DNA from: Limosilactobacillus rudii
GTDB taxonomy: Bacteria > Bacillota > Bacilli > Lactobacillales > Lactobacillaceae
Direction of reading: 5' to 3'
Assembly: GCF_014145455.1 (NCBI RefSeq)
Contig: NZ_JACIVB010000029.1
Coordinates: 53,849-117,848, forward strand
DNA: 64,000 nt
In this document: positions 8,386 to 17,218 of the stretch, in pieces
Position numbering within the stretch: the stretch's first letter is position 1
How the letters are laid out: every line of letters begins with the position of its first letter
Translations under genes and position numbers: made by a program
Notes under the pieces: model-generated
The model's input: the letters and a program-made list of their open reading frames with translations, nothing else
Databases searched by the model: none
Told to the model about the DNA's origin: nothing

Positions 8386-10623
8386 GTGGTAACTGTTAGT
8401 TTTTTTGGTATACATTGGTTAGCATTATGCTTGCCCTTCTTACTTTGGCGACTTATTAGTTTGAAAAGACCGTCTGTATTAGTAACGGGAATATTAGCGT
8501 GTTTATTAGCATTTTGTCTATGCTTATGGACACAAAAAAGTTGGTTAAACACAACGGTAACAAGACAAGCAAATATTAAGCAAACGGTCCTGATTCTCCC
8601 TGATGAGATAAAAATAACGGGGAATACTATGACTGGAAAAGCAAGGGATATCAACACAGGGCAGCGCGAAATATTTATTTATCCGCTAACGCCTGAAAAA
8701 GCAAGTGATCCGGTGATGAGTAATCTCTCAATGCCGATGTTGTGGACAATTGAAGGACAGATCCAGCCAATTCTTCCTCGGACAAATGATAATCAATTCG
8801 ACAATCAGCGCTATAATTACCATCAGCATATCTGTAATCAAATGCGAATAAAAAAGGTGGATCAAATGGTTGTACAGCGAGGCAGGGGAATAGTGATTTG
8901 CCATATTATACGTAAAAGATTATCCTTGTATTTTGCTCGTCTGCCACGCCCGCTTAGTACTTATTGTCAACAATTGATAATTGGTAGCAGTGATGATAAT
9001 ACAACAGAATTAATGGTAAGTGTAAAAAAGTTAGGTTTGTTACATTTGTTTTGCATATCGGGAATGCATATTGTCCTTTTGACTGTGATGGTTCGTTATC
9101 TTTTAGTCTACTTGTGGTGGTATCGGGAAAATATCGATATATTTTTGATAATTCTTTTACCATTTTACCTTATTATTGGAGGTGGCTCGGTTAGCTTGTT
9201 AAGGGCAACGATTATGGCAGAGATAGGGTTACTTCATAAGTACTTTCACCTTGATTCCCTTGATGGCTGGGCGATTAGTTTACTAATTGGCCTGATGATT
9301 GATCCCTTGGCATTACTGACTTTGGGTGGACAGTTAAGTTACCTATTATCATTTATGCTTCAGGTATTTCCGGTAACCCTTAGTAATTTAAAACAATCAT
9401 TTTTTCTTAACTTGGTAAGTCTTCCATCAATGTTAAGTTATGTCTATGAGGTTCATATTCTTAGTTTTATTGTTAGTTACTTAGTAATTCCCTTTTTTTC
9501 AGTCATCATTTTTCCAAGTGTGCTTATTGGAGCAATTAGTTTTCGGTTAGTACCTACAGTGACTTATATAATTAATGCGGGATTAAAATATTTTCAATTA
9601 TTACTAGATTGGCTATCCTTACTTCCGGGAACCATTCATTTTGGGAAACCACCGTTGATATTGGCGGTTGTTTTATTTATAGGAACATTAGTAATGGTCT
9701 ATCGACAATTAGATTTGCGGGGATGGCTACTACTGGCATTAATATATGTTCTGACATTTTTAACGATTCATTTTCCAATAAATGGGGAAGTAACTTTTAT
9801 TGATATTGGGCAGGGAGATTCAATTCTTATTCGTGAGCCGTTTAATAAAAAGGTGATAATGATTGATACTGGTGGTAAGCTTGTTTTTAATCAATTTCGT
9901 TGTGAACAAAAAAGACAACAAGATGATGCACAACGGGTAACTATTAATTACCTAAAAAGTAAGGGAATAAACCAAATTGATGTAATCTTCTTAAGTCATC
10001 ACGATGCTGACCATATTGGGTATTTACCAACGATTTTGAGTAATATTCGGGTGAAACAAATTGTTGTTCCGGCAGGGATGGAAAATCAGCCGGCCTTTTT
10101 GAAAAAGTTTCATGGTGTGGCTAAATCTCAAGTCCCGCTTATAATTCCCGTAACGGATAATGATGATTTAAATAGATTCCCTTTACAGGTTCTTCATCCT
10201 TTTACAGCGGGTCAAGGGAAAAATGAGGATTCACTAGTTCTAGCAGGGACTTTTGGAGGCAAAAGATTTGTTTTTACGGGTGATTTAGATCAACAAAATG
10301 AGAAGAAGGTTATTCAAAAGTATCCACAATTAAAAGCAGATATTTTAAAAATTGGTCATCATGGTAGTAAGACAGCTAGTAATCCTGAATTTTTACAAGC
10401 CCTTGCCCCACAGTACGCAATTATTTCTGCGGGACGGTTTAATCGATATCATCATCCGGATGAGGTTACAATTAATACGTTACGGCAATTGAGTATAAAT
10501 TATTTATCAACGCAACAGTTTGGAATGATAAAATATGTATATTATGGTGAACATGGAAAAATAAAGACAACATTGAAGGGAGATGAAACTAGATGGACAT
10601 TACCCAACTATCTAATCAACTAA
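8386..10623 (+). CDS. comEC: DNA internalisation channel protein ComEC/Rec2
   Basis: The membrane channel that takes up single-stranded DNA during transformation, about 745 residues. An N-terminal DUF4131-like region is followed by the multi-spanning Competence domain (about residues 190-460) and a C-terminal metallo-beta-lactamase-like domain from about residue 470 (FIDIGQGDS, SHHDADHIG near 540, FTGDLD, IGHHGSKT), thought to act as a nuclease. GTG 8386 has AGGTG 5 bases upstream, but the reading frame stays open back to the comEB stop and encodes hydrophobic residues there, so the true start could be further upstream at a non-standard codon. It overlaps holA by 31 bases. The gene is intact. 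Confidence 0.92.
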   Translation: MVTVSFFGIHWLALCLPFLLWRLISLKRPSVLVTGILACLLAFCLCLWTQKSWLNTTVTRQANIKQTVLILPDEIKITGNTMTGKARDINTGQREIFIYPLTPEKASDPVMSNLSMPMLWTIEGQIQPILPRTNDNQFDNQRYNYHQHICNQMRIKKVDQMVVQRGRGIVICHIIRKRLSLYFARLPRPLSTYCQQLIIGSSDDNTTELMVSVKKLGLLHLFCISGMHIVLLTVMVRYLLVYLWWYRENIDIFLIILLPFYLIIGGGSVSLLRATIMAEIGLLHKYFHLDSLDGWAISLLIGLMIDPLALLTLGGQLSYLLSFMLQVFPVTLSNLKQSFFLNLVSLPSMLSYVYEVHILSFIVSYLVIPFFSVIIFPSVLIGAISFRLVPTVTYIINAGLKYFQLLLDWLSLLPGTIHFGKPPLILAVVLFIGTLVMVYRQLDLRGWLLLALIYVLTFLTIHFPINGEVTFIDIGQGDSILIREPFNKKVIMIDTGGKLVFNQFRCEQKRQQDDAQRVTINYLKSKGINQIDVIFLSHHDADHIGYLPTILSNIRVKQIVVPAGMENQPAFLKKFHGVAKSQVPLIIPVTDNDDLNRFPLQVLHPFTAGQGKNEDSLVLAGTFGGKRFVFTGDLDQQNEKKVIQKYPQLKADILKIGHHGSKTASNPEFLQALAPQYAIISAGRFNRYHHPDEVTINTLRQLSINYLSTQQFGMIKYVYYGEHGKIKTTLKGDETRWTLPNYLIN

Positions 10624-11627
10624 AAACGAAAACACCGGCAATGATATACCTTGTTTTAGGCACACAACAGGTTCTTCAGCAGCAAGCAATTGACGAGTTT
10701 GTTAGCTTGATTCCGGCTAATGAACAGGTGATGAATGTTGGCCGATATGATATGGAAGCGACCCCATTAGCCGTGGCTCTAGATGATGCAATGGCGGCCC
10801 CTTTTTTTGGAGAACGGCGGTTAGTCCTTATAAATAAACCATACTTTTTAACAGGTGAGAAAAAGCATTCAAAAATTGAGCATGACTTAAATAGTTTAAA
10901 AAAGTATTTAGAGCATCCAGAACCATCGACTATTCTAGTTTTTACGGCTCCCTACGAAAAACTAGACGGACGAAAAGCAATTGTAAAGCTTTTGAAAAAA
11001 AGTGCTGTTTTAGTTGATGCAGCACCGTTAAATGAACAACAAGCACGTCAAAAAATTATCCAGCAGTTGGCAACTGATGATTTTGAACTAGCGCCAGCTG
11101 CATTAGATGAATTGGTTCAACGAACAAACGCAGACTACGGAATGATGGCTGCTAATTTAACTAAATTAAAGATACTTGCATATCAAGAAAAAAAGATTAG
11201 TCAAAAAATGGTCCAAGCACTGGTTCCACAATCATTAGATGAGAATGTTTTTGACCTAGTGACAGCAGTGCTTCAACGTGATCAAGTTAGAGCATTAGAC
11301 CTTTATCGTCAATTGTTAGTGGGTCAGCAACCTCCATTAAGGATTAATGCGGTGTTGGTTAGTCAGTTTCGTTTATTAATTCAAATCAAAGTTTTAAGCA
11401 AACGTGGCCTTAGTCAGGGAAGTTTAGCTAGTCAACTGAATGTTCACCCTTATCGAATTAAGATAGGCTTGAAAACAACACGCGGGTTTTCGCTGAAAGC
11501 ACTTGAAGATGCATATTTAGGATTATTGCGGATAGAGCAGTCATTAAAAACAACTCAACGGGACCCAGCCTTACTTTTCCAATTGTTTATGCTGCAATAT
11601 TCGCAACAAAATAGAAAAAGAGCATAA
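10593..11627 (+). CDS. holA: DNA polymerase III delta subunit
   Basis: The clamp-loader delta subunit, which opens the sliding clamp during loading, 344 residues. The N-terminal AAA-like fold (MIYLVLGTQQVLQQQAIDEF, the region with FFGERRLVLINKPYFLTG) and helical C-terminal collar region (SLDENVFDLVTAVLQRD, LLRIEQSLKTT) follow the family pattern. As usual for delta it has no functional Walker A motif. The ATG at 10593 lies inside the end of comEC, with GGGAG 10 bases upstream. comEC-holA-rpsT is a common Firmicutes order. A strong terminator follows. Confidence 0.93.
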   Translation: MDITQLSNQLKTKTPAMIYLVLGTQQVLQQQAIDEFVSLIPANEQVMNVGRYDMEATPLAVALDDAMAAPFFGERRLVLINKPYFLTGEKKHSKIEHDLNSLKKYLEHPEPSTILVFTAPYEKLDGRKAIVKLLKKSAVLVDAAPLNEQQARQKIIQQLATDDFELAPAALDELVQRTNADYGMMAANLTKLKILAYQEKKISQKMVQALVPQSLDENVFDLVTAVLQRDQVRALDLYRQLLVGQQPPLRINAVLVSQFRLLIQIKVLSKRGLSQGSLASQLNVHPYRIKIGLKTTRGFSLKALEDAYLGLLRIEQSLKTTQRDPALLFQLFMLQYSQQNRKRA

Positions 11628-11643
11628 TGATATTCTCATAAGT

Positions 11644-11692
11644 AAATAGGGCTTCGGAACTCGGCATTACCGGTCACTGAAGCCCTATTTTA
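11644..11692 (+). terminator. Intrinsic terminator after holA
   Basis: An 11-bp stem, ATAGGGCTTC with GAAGCCCTAT, encloses a 23-base loop and ends in TTTT. It lies between convergent holA and rpsT. Confidence 0.85.
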
Positions 11693-11716
11693 TAGTGCGA
11701 TAGGTATTTTTGTATC

Positions 11717-11753
11717 AAAAAAGCAACTAGCAAAAAAATGCCAGTTGCTTTTT
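11717..11753 (-). terminator. Intrinsic terminator of rpsT
   Basis: Read on the minus strand, GCAACTGGCA pairs with TGCTAGTTGC around six T and is followed by TTTTTT. It starts just after the rpsT stop codon. Confidence 0.9.
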
Positions 11754-11754
11754 A

Positions 11755-12009
11755 TTACTTAGCGTAACGTGCTGAAAGGCGTGACTTGTCACGTGCAGCC
11801 TTGTTAGCCTTGATAAGGCCCTTAGAGTGGGCACGGTCAATTGCTGAGATAGCAGCCTTGTATAAGTCATCAAGGTTATCTGCGCCAGCAAGCTTTGCCT
11901 TATCGAACTTCTTGATAGCAGTTCGCATTTGGCTTAATTGTGAAGCATTACGTGCTTCAGCTTTTTCACTAGTCCGAACACGTTCAATTGCTGATTTGAT
12001 AATTGGCAT
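11755..12009 (-). CDS. rpsT: 30S ribosomal protein S20
   Basis: A small basic protein of 84 residues that binds 16S rRNA at the base of the small subunit. The N-terminus [20 protein letters not shown] is the conserved S20 start. The ATG at 12009 follows GGAGGTG (12016-12022, minus strand) with 6-base spacing. An in-frame ATG three codons earlier overlaps that ribosome site and is rejected. It is a single-gene unit on the minus strand, with its own promoter and terminator, convergent with holA and divergent from rpsO. Confidence 0.97.
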   Translation of the reverse strand: MPIIKSAIERVRTSEKAEARNASQLSQMRTAIKKFDKAKLAGADNLDDLYKAAISAIDRAHSKGLIKANKAARDKSRLSARYAK

Positions 12010-12063
12010 GAGTTTCACCTCCGTTACCCGATTTTCAGTTGACCAGAATTTTCAACATTTGTC

Positions 12064-12092
12064 ATTATACAAAAGACTGGCTAGCATTGCAA
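12064..12092 (-). promoter_or_regulatory. rpsT promoter
   Basis: On the minus strand TTGCAA, a 17-base spacer and a perfect TATAAT precede rpsT by about 55 bases. Confidence 0.82.
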
Positions 12093-12131
12093 TAGTTAAC
12101 ACGGATCAAGTCAAAAATTTCACTAATTTGG

Positions 12132-12160
12132 TTGCAACATCTAGAAATATTTTGTATATT
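12132..12160 (+). promoter_or_regulatory. rpsO promoter
   Basis: TTGCAA, a 17-base spacer and TATATT lie 112 bases before the rpsO start, leaving a leader of about 100 bases. It is divergent from the rpsT promoter, whose -35 box is also TTGCAA; the two -35 boxes are 39 bases apart. Confidence 0.75.
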
Positions 12161-12271
12161 TGTATAGGTTACTTAGTTAAAGTAGCTAATGCCTCTTCTC
12201 AGTTTAGCGATCCTCACCGACGCTATACTTAGAACTTAGGCGGATAGATAAAAGAAAGGTGGGAAAATAGC

Positions 12272-12541
12272 ATGGCTATTTCAAAAGAACGTAAAGATCA
12301 AATTATCAAAGAATTTGCAACACACGAAGGAGACACTGGTTCTACACAAGTTCAAGTTGCTGTATTAACTGCAGATATTAACGAACTTAACGATCACCTT
12401 CGTACACACAAGCATGATTACCACTCACAACGTGGGTTAATGAAGAAGATCGGTCACCGTCGTAACTTGTTAGCTTACTTACGTCGTACTGATTTACCTG
12501 CTTATCGTGAACTTATCCAAAAGTTAGGTTTACGTCGGTAA
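12272..12541 (+). CDS. rpsO: 30S ribosomal protein S15
   Basis: An 89-residue primary binder of 16S rRNA in the small-subunit platform. The sequence shows the invariant S15 features: [14 protein letters not shown] at residues 20-33, the helix with [15 protein letters not shown], and [10 protein letters not shown]. The ATG is preceded by AAAGAAAGGTGGG. In many bacteria S15 represses its own mRNA by binding a structured leader. A leader of about 100 bases is present here, but I could not match it to a described S15 element. Confidence 0.98.
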   Translation: MAISKERKDQIIKEFATHEGDTGSTQVQVAVLTADINELNDHLRTHKHDYHSQRGLMKKIGHRRNLLAYLRRTDLPAYRELIQKLGLRR

Positions 12542-12667
12542 TATCTTTTTTAAGAGTGAGTGGAAATATTCTTTGGCATGGCAGTTTAGTACAAGATGGA
12601 CTTATCTTTCGTACTTGGCTAGTCCTTGGAATCTATTTTGCGGCATCTTAATAAGAGTTTTGAAGTT
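12542..12667 (+). other. Unexplained intergenic stretch between rpsO and its terminator
   Basis: No coding potential is seen. A local hairpin AGTAC/GTACT, extended after one mismatch by 4 more pairs, surrounds a loop of about 18 bases near 12589-12626. It could be a 3' UTR or a small RNA read into the terminator at 12668. Confidence 0.35.
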
Positions 12668-12710
12668 AAAAGAACTAGTGAGGAATATAGCTTTCCGCTA
12701 GTTCTTTTTT
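12668..12710 (+). terminator. Intrinsic terminator between rpsO and rnjB
   Basis: The arms AAAAGAACTAG and CTAGTTCTTTT pair perfectly, with an inner GGAA/TTTCC partial stem, and end in six T. Confidence 0.88.
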
Positions 12711-12728
12711 CTATTCCATAATTATCAT

Positions 12729-12758
12729 TGATTGTGTTAAGATATTTATAGCTATTAT
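12729..12758 (+). promoter_or_regulatory. rnjB promoter
   Basis: TTGATT, an 18-base spacer and TATTAT lie 79 bases before the ATG. The leader carries a 9-bp hairpin, CTTATTAGC/GCTGATAAG, at 12774-12801. Confidence 0.6.
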
Positions 12759-12836
12759 GAACGATACAAAATTCTTATTAGCATACGGTTAAGCTGATAA
12801 GAGGTTCAAAACTAAATATCTAAAGGAGCCAAATCA

Positions 12837-14618
12837 ATGGATAATAATATTAAAATTATTCCTTTTGGCGGTGTACGGGAAAATGGAAAGAATATGTATG
12901 CCGTTGAAATAGAAGATCAAATTTTTATTTTGGATACAGGATTAAAGTATCCGGAAAATGAATTAATGGGAATTGATGTCGTTATTCCGGATTGGGAATA
13001 CTTGCGCGAACATAAAGACAGGATTGTCGGTGTATTTCTAACACATGGGCACGCTGATTCGATTGGTGCGCTGCCATATTTTTTGATGGACTTTAATGTA
13101 CCAGTGTTTGGTAGTGAAATGACAATTGCTCTTGCAAAACTCGCAGTAAAGAGCCATAAAGAAGTTAAAAAATTTAAGGATTTTCACATTGTTGATGCAT
13201 CAACGGCAATTGACTTTAATGATGTAACTGTGTCCTTCTTCCCAACAACTCACACTATTCCAGAAACACTGGGAATTGTGTTAGAGACCAAGGCCGGTAA
13301 TATTGTATATACTGGTGATTTTAAATTTGATCAGACTGCTAAAAGAGGATATCAAACCGATCTTGCACGTCTTGCAGAAATTGGTTCTCAAGGAGTGCTT
13401 GCACTTTTAAGCGATTCAGCTGGTGCAGAGATTACCGGTGCATCGGCCCGTGAGCAAGATATCGGGGAATACATTAAAGAAACCTTTAAATATCAAAATG
13501 GACGGATTATCGTTGCTAGTGTTGCTTCTAATATTATGCGAGTTCAACAAATAATTAATGCAGCAGTAGCCGTTGATCGTAAGATTGTATTGTCTGGTGA
13601 GGACATTGAACAAATTATTGATACAGCAATGAATCTTGGGAAGCTACATTTACCAGATGACCTCTTTATTAGCCGCAAAGAAGCTGAAAAGTTGGAACCA
13701 AATCAAGTCGTTATTTTAGAAACCGGTAAAATGGGTGAGCCAATTAAATCATTACAACAAATTGCTAATGGTGATAATCCTAACTTGCAATTAACTAGTA
13801 CTGATCTTGTTTTTGTAACGACAACTCCTTCGTATGCTCAAGAGACAGAAGTTCAAAAAACTAAAGATATGATTTATCGTACAGGAGCAGAGGTTAAGTT
13901 TATTTCAGATGACTTGAATCCTTCTGGGCATGCAAATCAGAATGATGAACAGTTAATGTTAAACTTCATGAAGCCGAAATTCTTTGTACCAATTCAGGGT
14001 GAGTACCGTCTTTTAGACCGACATGCTGAGCTAGCAGAAGAAGTTGGTATCCCTAAAGATAATATTTTTATTCTTAATAAAGGTGATATCCTGACATATA
14101 AGAATGGGAAATTTCATGTTGGTGAGCATATTGATGTAAGCAACACAATGATTGATGGAACAGGCGTGGGGGATATTGGTAATATTGTCTTACGTGATCG
14201 TCGTGTTTTATCAGAAGATGGTATTTTTGTTGTTGTCGCAACGATTGATCGTAAAAAGAAAAAGATAGTGGCCCGTCCACAGATCACATCACGTGGATTT
14301 GTTTTTGTTAAAACAAATCGACAGCTTATGCAACAGAGTGCAGATCTTGTAGAAAAAATTGTTCAAGAAAATCTTGATCAAAAAGAATTTGATTGGAGTC
14401 ATTTAAAGCAAGATGTACGTGACAAACTGAACCGCTTTTTGTTTGATCAAACCAAAAGACATCCTGTTATTCTCCCTGTGATTATGGAGATTAATCAGCA
14501 TTCTAGAAAGAATAAGAGTAACACTGATAAAAAGGATGAAAAAAGTGTAAAACAGCATCCAGCTAAGGGACACCACCGTGGACGTGGTAAGAAACGGGCA
14601 GCAAAGCAAGAAAAATAA
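12837..14618 (+). CDS. rnjB: Ribonuclease J2-like protein
   Basis: A beta-CASP metallo-beta-lactamase ribonuclease of 593 residues that takes part in RNA decay and maturation, usually in complex with RNase J1. The metal-binding motif II reads HGHADS at residues 70-75, instead of the HxHxDH of active RNase J1, and motif III region reads TTHTIPE. Both changes are typical of the weakly active J2 paralogue, so I call rnjB rather than rnjA. The C-terminus is a lysine- and histidine-rich basic tail (about 560-593). The ATG follows AAAGGAG. The gene is single, between two terminators. Confidence 0.85.
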   Translation: MDNNIKIIPFGGVRENGKNMYAVEIEDQIFILDTGLKYPENELMGIDVVIPDWEYLREHKDRIVGVFLTHGHADSIGALPYFLMDFNVPVFGSEMTIALAKLAVKSHKEVKKFKDFHIVDASTAIDFNDVTVSFFPTTHTIPETLGIVLETKAGNIVYTGDFKFDQTAKRGYQTDLARLAEIGSQGVLALLSDSAGAEITGASAREQDIGEYIKETFKYQNGRIIVASVASNIMRVQQIINAAVAVDRKIVLSGEDIEQIIDTAMNLGKLHLPDDLFISRKEAEKLEPNQVVILETGKMGEPIKSLQQIANGDNPNLQLTSTDLVFVTTTPSYAQETEVQKTKDMIYRTGAEVKFISDDLNPSGHANQNDEQLMLNFMKPKFFVPIQGEYRLLDRHAELAEEVGIPKDNIFILNKGDILTYKNGKFHVGEHIDVSNTMIDGTGVGDIGNIVLRDRRVLSEDGIFVVVATIDRKKKKIVARPQITSRGFVFVKTNRQLMQQSADLVEKIVQENLDQKEFDWSHLKQDVRDKLNRFLFDQTKRHPVILPVIMEINQHSRKNKSNTDKKDEKSVKQHPAKGHHRGRGKKRAAKQEK

Positions 14619-14622
14619 TTTT

Positions 14623-14671
14623 AAATAAAGGTCAAGAAGATTGCAAAGACAGTACTCTTGACCTTTATTTT
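14623..14671 (+). terminator. Intrinsic terminator after rnjB
   Basis: A 14-bp stem, AATAAAGGTCAAGA with TCTTGACCTTTATT, encloses an 18-base loop and is followed by TTG; its far arm overlaps the -35 box of the next promoter. Confidence 0.85.
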
Positions 14672-14699
14672 GTTAATATAAACTCAATGTGCCTATAAT
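14670..14699 (+). promoter_or_regulatory. Promoter of the TPR-like hypothetical gene
   Basis: TTGTTA, an 18-base spacer and a perfect TATAAT lie 45 bases before the start codon. Confidence 0.65.
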
Positions 14700-14744
14700 T
14701 AAAAATAGAAATTATGTTCTTAATACAAGAAAAGGGTGATAATA

Positions 14745-15650
14745 ATGAATGAAGCCCAACAGGATAAGTATTTACAAGCGCAAAAACTAATTGCGGCTGA
14801 AAAATGGCAAGAAGCTAGCGATATTTTGGAAGAACTTATAAATAATGTTGAAGATTCTGAGGTTGGCAGACTGACGATTATATCTTTATATCATGCAAAA
14901 CAATATACAAGAGCTTGTACATATTTGCTTGAGTACCTAGAAGTGATGTTTGATAGCCTTTCTGATGCCCAAATTGCGCTCAATATTTTAGTGCAAAATG
15001 AATTATTTATCTTAGCGCGTCAAATAATTAATAGTCTATCACAGTGGCAAAACGAATTAATGCCACTTGTAGTTACTGGTGAAGAAAAATCACGAAAAGA
15101 ATACCAAGAAACGTTACAGGTACGTTTGCGTGACTTTTATCATCTGGGAGATTATTCTTTGTCTGAACAACAGACACGTTTACAGGCGGCTTTTAAGTTA
15201 CCATTAGATGAATTTATTACTGGTGCAAAGTTTCTTTTACGCGATCCTTATACTCATCCGTTGGTAAAGTCGAGTTTGATTGAAATTCTATGTAAACTTC
15301 ACGTGAAAGATCCGGTGACGATTTATTGGCTAGATAAAAAAGAATATACACTTATTCCAGATGATTTAATGCCCCTAAATGCCTTGCCAATTGTTAGTAA
15401 GGGGAAGCAGTTGATCTCTGAAAAATGTGGGAACCAAAACCCGCAAACAGAACAAATGGCAACTCAAGAATTTCAGTTGCAAGTGATGTTTCTATATCCA
15501 CGAGTCGGTGAAGTTATTATTGATGTTAATCAATGGATTGATATTTTGATTGCCCGAATTGAAGGAGAAAAAATAAAAGAAAATTCAGTAATAAAACAGT
15601 GGCAAGGCCGTTTAGGAAAGATGATTGATGAATTAATAGAAAAACATTAG
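14745..15650 (+). CDS. Hypothetical cytosolic protein with TPR-like helices
   Basis: A protein of 301 residues without signal peptide or membrane segment. The first 80 residues form alternating amphipathic helices with a tetratricopeptide-like rhythm (AQKLIAAEKWQEASDILEEL, then SLYHAKQYTRACTYLLEYLE). The rest is helical and acidic with no motif I recognise. I chose ATG 14745, with AAGGGTG 6 bases upstream; GTG 14736 is in frame but overlaps that site. It has its own promoter and stands alone between rnjB and tuf. A scaffold or adaptor function is a guess from the repeat pattern only. Confidence 0.75.
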   Translation: MNEAQQDKYLQAQKLIAAEKWQEASDILEELINNVEDSEVGRLTIISLYHAKQYTRACTYLLEYLEVMFDSLSDAQIALNILVQNELFILARQIINSLSQWQNELMPLVVTGEEKSRKEYQETLQVRLRDFYHLGDYSLSEQQTRLQAAFKLPLDEFITGAKFLLRDPYTHPLVKSSLIEILCKLHVKDPVTIYWLDKKEYTLIPDDLMPLNALPIVSKGKQLISEKCGNQNPQTEQMATQEFQLQVMFLYPRVGEVIIDVNQWIDILIARIEGEKIKENSVIKQWQGRLGKMIDELIEKH

Positions 15651-15724
15651 TCAAATACATTTACAAATGCGTAGATAGTTGATATTATATTTAAGAATTC
15701 TTCTTCAGAGCCTAAGATTAAAGC

Positions 15725-15753
15725 TTTCAATTGGCGAAAAGAAGTTGTACAAT
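15725..15753 (+). promoter_or_regulatory. Probable tuf promoter
   Basis: TTTCAA, a 17-base spacer and TACAAT lie 75 bases before the start. A perfect-looking alternative was not found. The leader carries an inverted repeat at 15765-15801 (see findings). Confidence 0.45.
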
Positions 15754-15828
15754 ATGTATAAGGGTATGTCAGTCATTGATTATTATTGACTGGCATTATA
15801 CTTGTAAATTATCAGGAGGTTTTCATTA

Positions 15829-17019
15829 ATGGCTGAAAAAGAACATTATGAACGTACAAAGCCCCACGTTAACATTGGTACTATTGGCCACGTTGACCAC
15901 GGGAAGACTACTTTAACTGCTGCTATTACTAAGGTATTGGCAGCCAAAGGTTTAGCAAAGGCAGAAGATTACGCTGATATCGATGCTGCTCCAGAAGAAA
16001 AGGAACGTGGTATCACTATTAACACTGCCCACGTTGAATACGAAACTGAAAAGCGTCACTACGCACACATCGATGCCCCTGGACACGCTGACTACGTTAA
16101 GAACATGATCACTGGTGCTGCACAAATGGATGGTGCTATCCTTGTTGTTGCTGCTACTGATGGTCCTATGCCACAAACTCGTGAACACATTCTTCTTGCT
16201 CGTCAGGTTGGTGTTCAATACATCGTTGTCTTCTTAAACAAGACTGACTTAGTTGACGATGACGAATTAGTTGACTTAGTTGAAATGGAAGTTCGTGACT
16301 TACTTAGCGAATACGATTTCCCTGGTGACGATGTTCCAGTTATTCGTGGATCTGCACTTAAGGCACTTGAAGGTGACCCAGAACAAGAAAAGGTTATCCT
16401 TCACTTAATGGATGTTATTGATGATTACATCCCAACTCCAAAGCGTCCTACTGACAAGCCATTCATGATGCCTGTCGAAGACGTATTTACTATCACTGGT
16501 CGTGGTACTGTTGCTTCTGGTCGTATTGACCGTGGTACTGTTAAGATTGGTGACGAAGTTGAAATCGTTGGTTTAACAGACGATGTTCTTAAGTCAACTG
16601 TTACTGGTTTGGAAATGTTCCACAAGACTCTTGACCTTGGTGAAGCTGGGGATAACGTTGGTGTTCTTCTTCGTGGTATTTCACACGACCAAATCCAACG
16701 TGGTCAAGTTTTAGCTGAACCAGGTTCAATCCAAACTCACAAGAACTTCAAGGGTGAAGTTTATGTTATGACCAAGGAAGAAGGGGGACGTCATACTCCA
16801 TTCTTCTCAAACTACCGTCCACAATTCTACTTCCACACAACTGATGTTACTGGTACTATCGAATTACCAGATGGTGTAGAAATGGTTATGCCTGGTGATA
16901 ACGTTACATTCACTGTTAACTTACAAAAGCCTGTTGCCCTTGAAAAGGGTCTTAAGTTCACTATTCGTGAAGGTGGACACACTGTTGGTGCCGGTGTTGT
17001 ATCTGACATCTTAGACTAA
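15829..17019 (+). CDS. tuf: Translation elongation factor Tu
   Basis: The GTPase that delivers aminoacyl-tRNA to the ribosome, 396 residues. GTP-binding motifs are GHVDHGKT at residues 20-27, RGITI near 60, DAPGH at 82-86 and NKTD at 137-140, followed by the two beta-barrel domains. The G3 motif is DAPGH where many bacteria have DCPGH. Codon use is strongly biased towards a few codons (GGT, CGT, GAA, AAG), as expected for one of the most abundant proteins. AGGAGG at 15815-15820 precedes the ATG. It is a single-gene unit with promoter and terminator. Confidence 0.99.
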   Translation: MAEKEHYERTKPHVNIGTIGHVDHGKTTLTAAITKVLAAKGLAKAEDYADIDAAPEEKERGITINTAHVEYETEKRHYAHIDAPGHADYVKNMITGAAQMDGAILVVAATDGPMPQTREHILLARQVGVQYIVVFLNKTDLVDDDELVDLVEMEVRDLLSEYDFPGDDVPVIRGSALKALEGDPEQEKVILHLMDVIDDYIPTPKRPTDKPFMMPVEDVFTITGRGTVASGRIDRGTVKIGDEVEIVGLTDDVLKSTVTGLEMFHKTLDLGEAGDNVGVLLRGISHDQIQRGQVLAEPGSIQTHKNFKGEVYVMTKEEGGRHTPFFSNYRPQFYFHTTDVTGTIELPDGVEMVMPGDNVTFTVNLQKPVALEKGLKFTIREGGHTVGAGVVSDILD

Positions 17020-17038
17020 TTTCAAGTGCACATGCACT

Positions 17039-17072
17039 AAAAGACTTGGGTTTTTACCCAAGTCTTTTTTTC
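17039..17072 (+). terminator. Intrinsic terminator after tuf
   Basis: A perfect stem, AAAGACTTGGG/CCCAAGTCTTT, encloses a TTTTTA loop and is followed by a long T run. Confidence 0.93.
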
Positions 17073-17218
17073 TTTATCTTGATTATTTAAAAATAACTAG
17101 GCGATCACCCTTTCAATGAGTTGCAATTAGTGGTCTCCTACGGTAAACTAATATAGTATGTAAAGACTAATTATGTTTATTAATTTAGTCAAATTGATTT
17201 GTTATTGGAGGAAATAAA

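Noticed and set aside
11786..12232. A 148-codon open frame on the plus strand opposite rpsT.
   Set aside because: It is the antisense of rpsT and its promoter region, has no ribosome site and an implausible composition.
17021..17038. AGTGCA/TGCACT palindrome just after the tuf stop as an operator.
   Set aside because: It lies between the stop and the terminator with a 2-base centre; a chance palindrome or a minor 3' structure is simpler.
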